Assembly (NCBI GenBank): GCA_947464365.1
Contig: CANHWS010000058.1
Span: 1-13,982 of the forward strand
DNA length: 13,982 nt
Origin: Cytophagaceae bacterium
Lineage (GTDB): Bacteria > Bacteroidota > Bacteroidia > Cytophagales > Flexibacteraceae
Direction of reading: 5' to 3'
Part shown: positions 12,858-13,982 of the stretch, piece after piece
How positions within the stretch are numbered: the first letter of the stretch is position 1
How the letters are laid out: every line of letters starts with the position of its first letter
Position numbers and translations under genes: made by a program
Notes under the pieces: generated by a model
The model's input: the letters and a program-made list of their open reading frames with translations, nothing else
Told to the model about the DNA's origin: nothing
Database searches by the model: none

Positions 12858-13982
12858 ATGACGATAACGATTAGACTCCTAGGACTAGCGACCATTGTAG
12901 CAATAGGACTACAATATAGCAACCTCTTGGCCCAGCCAGCTGCCAAAAAAACGGCAGTAACCCTACCCTACCAAAACGCAGCCCTTACACCACAGGCTCG
13001 TGCAGAGGACCTATTGGCACGAATGACCCTTGAGGAAAAAATCGGCCAGATGACACAGATTGCCACCACCGAAATCAACAAGGTGGACAATCCCAAAACT
13101 AAAGTCGATCGGTTTAAGCCCTATTTGGAAAAAGCCAAAGCCGAAAAGCTGATCAAGGAGCACCATATTGGTTCGTTCTTGGCTGCCTTTGCGGTCTCAC
13201 CACAGGACTGGTACACCTTTAGTAATGATCTTCAGAAGGTCAACATGGCCAACAGCCGCCTTGGCATCCCGATCATTTATGGAAATGACAATGTCCATGG
13301 GGCCAACTATGTTGCTGGTGCGACCATTTTTCCACAACCAGTCAACCTAGCCAATACGTTCAACCTGCAGTATGCCGAGGCCATGGGCCGCATCACAGCC
13401 ACCGAAATTAGCGACTTGGGCCAACCATGGAACTTTGCTCCTATCCTGGACATCGGACGCAACCCCTACTGGCCACGTCAATACGAAACTTTTGGAGAAG
13501 ACACCTATTGGGTTGGCCAACTTGGCACTGCATACATTAAGGCCCTCCAAACTGCCGAAGCCGCTAAACCGTACAAAATTGCGGCCACTGCCAAACACTT
13601 TATGGGCTATTCGGACCCTAAGTCTGGTTGGGACAGAAGCCCATCCGTCATTGGTGATCAAGAGCTACGCGAGATATTCCTGCCCCCGTTTCGCCAAGCG
13701 GTCAATGCAGGTGTCAAGACTTTCATGATCAATAGTGGGGAGGTTAACGGTGTTCCGATCCATGCCTCAGCCAAATACCTAACTGGTATGCTGCGGAACG
13801 AACTTGGTTTTGACGGGGTCATTGTTACCGACTGGGCAGACATCTTGCAACTGATCGGTCAGCACCATGTTGCCCACAACGAAAAGGAGGCGACCCTAAT
13901 GGCACTCAAGGCTGGCATTGACATGAGCATGACGGCAAGCAGCACCACATTTTGCACCGTCACCAAGGACTTGATCAAAGAA
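12858..13982 (+). CDS. Secreted glycoside hydrolase family 3 beta-glucosidase-like enzyme (3' end outside window)
   Basis: The frame runs from ATG 12858 to the right edge without a stop (375 codons). A TAG directly before the ATG fixes this as the earliest ATG start. Residues 1-25 form a signal peptide with probable cleavage LLA|Q. MTLEEKIGQMTQ (56-67) is the usual start of the GH3 TIM-barrel domain. YGNDNVHGA (141-149), DIGRNPYWPRQYETFGED (198-215), AKHF (245-248) and VIVTDWADI (321-329) follow; D325 of TDW is the expected catalytic nucleophile, and R201, K246 and H247 are substrate-site residues. The C-terminal alpha/beta-sandwich domain, which carries the acid/base in this family, lies beyond the window. 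The enzyme would trim beta-linked glucose, or possibly xylose, from oligosaccharides in the periplasm or outside. Exact specificity cannot be set from this half. Confidence 0.93.
   Translation, partial: MTITIRLLGLATIVAIGLQYSNLLAQPAAKKTAVTLPYQNAALTPQARAEDLLARMTLEEKIGQMTQIATTEINKVDNPKTKVDRFKPYLEKAKAEKLIKEHHIGSFLAAFAVSPQDWYTFSNDLQKVNMANSRLGIPIIYGNDNVHGANYVAGATIFPQPVNLANTFNLQYAEAMGRITATEISDLGQPWNFAPILDIGRNPYWPRQYETFGEDTYWVGQLGTAYIKALQTAEAAKPYKIAATAKHFMGYSDPKSGWDRSPSVIGDQELREIFLPPFRQAVNAGVKTFMINSGEVNGVPIHASAKYLTGMLRNELGFDGVIVTDWADILQLIGQHHVAHNEKEATLMALKAGIDMSMTASSTTFCTVTKDLIKE

Noticed and set aside
1..13982. tRNA, rRNA, CRISPR array, insertion sequence or attachment sites
   Set aside because: I looked through the gaps on both strands and saw no cloverleaf with a TTCGA-type T arm, no regularly spaced repeats, no transposase or integrase frame and no target duplications.

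Overview
The window reads as a chromosomal segment from a member of the Bacteroidota, roughly half G+C by eye. Three things support this. The start codons lack Shine-Dalgarno sequences and several have A/T-rich leaders. Two promoter-like sites fit the Bacteroidota -33 TTG / -7 TAnnTTTG pattern. The gene content (SlyD-like FKBP, YjjG-like HAD, vSGLT-like sodium/sugar symporter, fused SerB-SerA, DUF2236/MpaB protein, secreted GH3) is familiar from that phylum. The genus cannot be told from sequence alone. Nothing looks mobile: I see no integrase, transposase, CRISPR array, tRNA or rRNA.

Layout, left to right. (1) 1-341, plus strand: the 3' end of a SlyD-like FKBP prolyl isomerase, closed by an intrinsic terminator. 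(2) 468-1196, minus: a YjjG-like HAD nucleotidase, divergent from (3) 1289-1909, plus: a LysE-family exporter. (4) 1937-6140, minus: a three-gene block transcribed eboE - uxaC - eboF. Here a glucuronate isomerase sits between two genes of the ebo 'metabolite traffic' family. A promoter-like site precedes eboE and a second one precedes uxaC. (5) 6296-7903, minus: a sodium/sugar symporter with its own strong terminator. (6) 8239-10158, minus: a fusion of phosphoserine phosphatase and 3-phosphoglycerate dehydrogenase with a C-terminal ACT domain. It is followed by a terminator and preceded by a 9-2-9 bp dyad. (7) 10390-11292, minus: an exported, proline-rich, probable outer-membrane beta-barrel protein. 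(8) 11446-12486, minus: a DUF2236/MpaB-type haem oxygenase-like protein. (9) 12858 to the right edge, plus: a secreted GH3 beta-glucosidase-like enzyme cut by the window edge.

How they may work together (inference): the secreted GH3 would release sugars in the periplasm or outside the cell, and the symporter, which keeps most of the vSGLT sugar-site residues, would import them. UxaC would feed hexuronates into the fructuronate/KDG route. The ebo genes point to a cell-envelope or secondary-metabolite handling function, but eboA to eboD are not in the window. The most notable items are the ebo-uxaC-ebo arrangement, the SerB-SerA fusion with its upstream dyad, and the altered metal site of the EboF-like phosphodiesterase.
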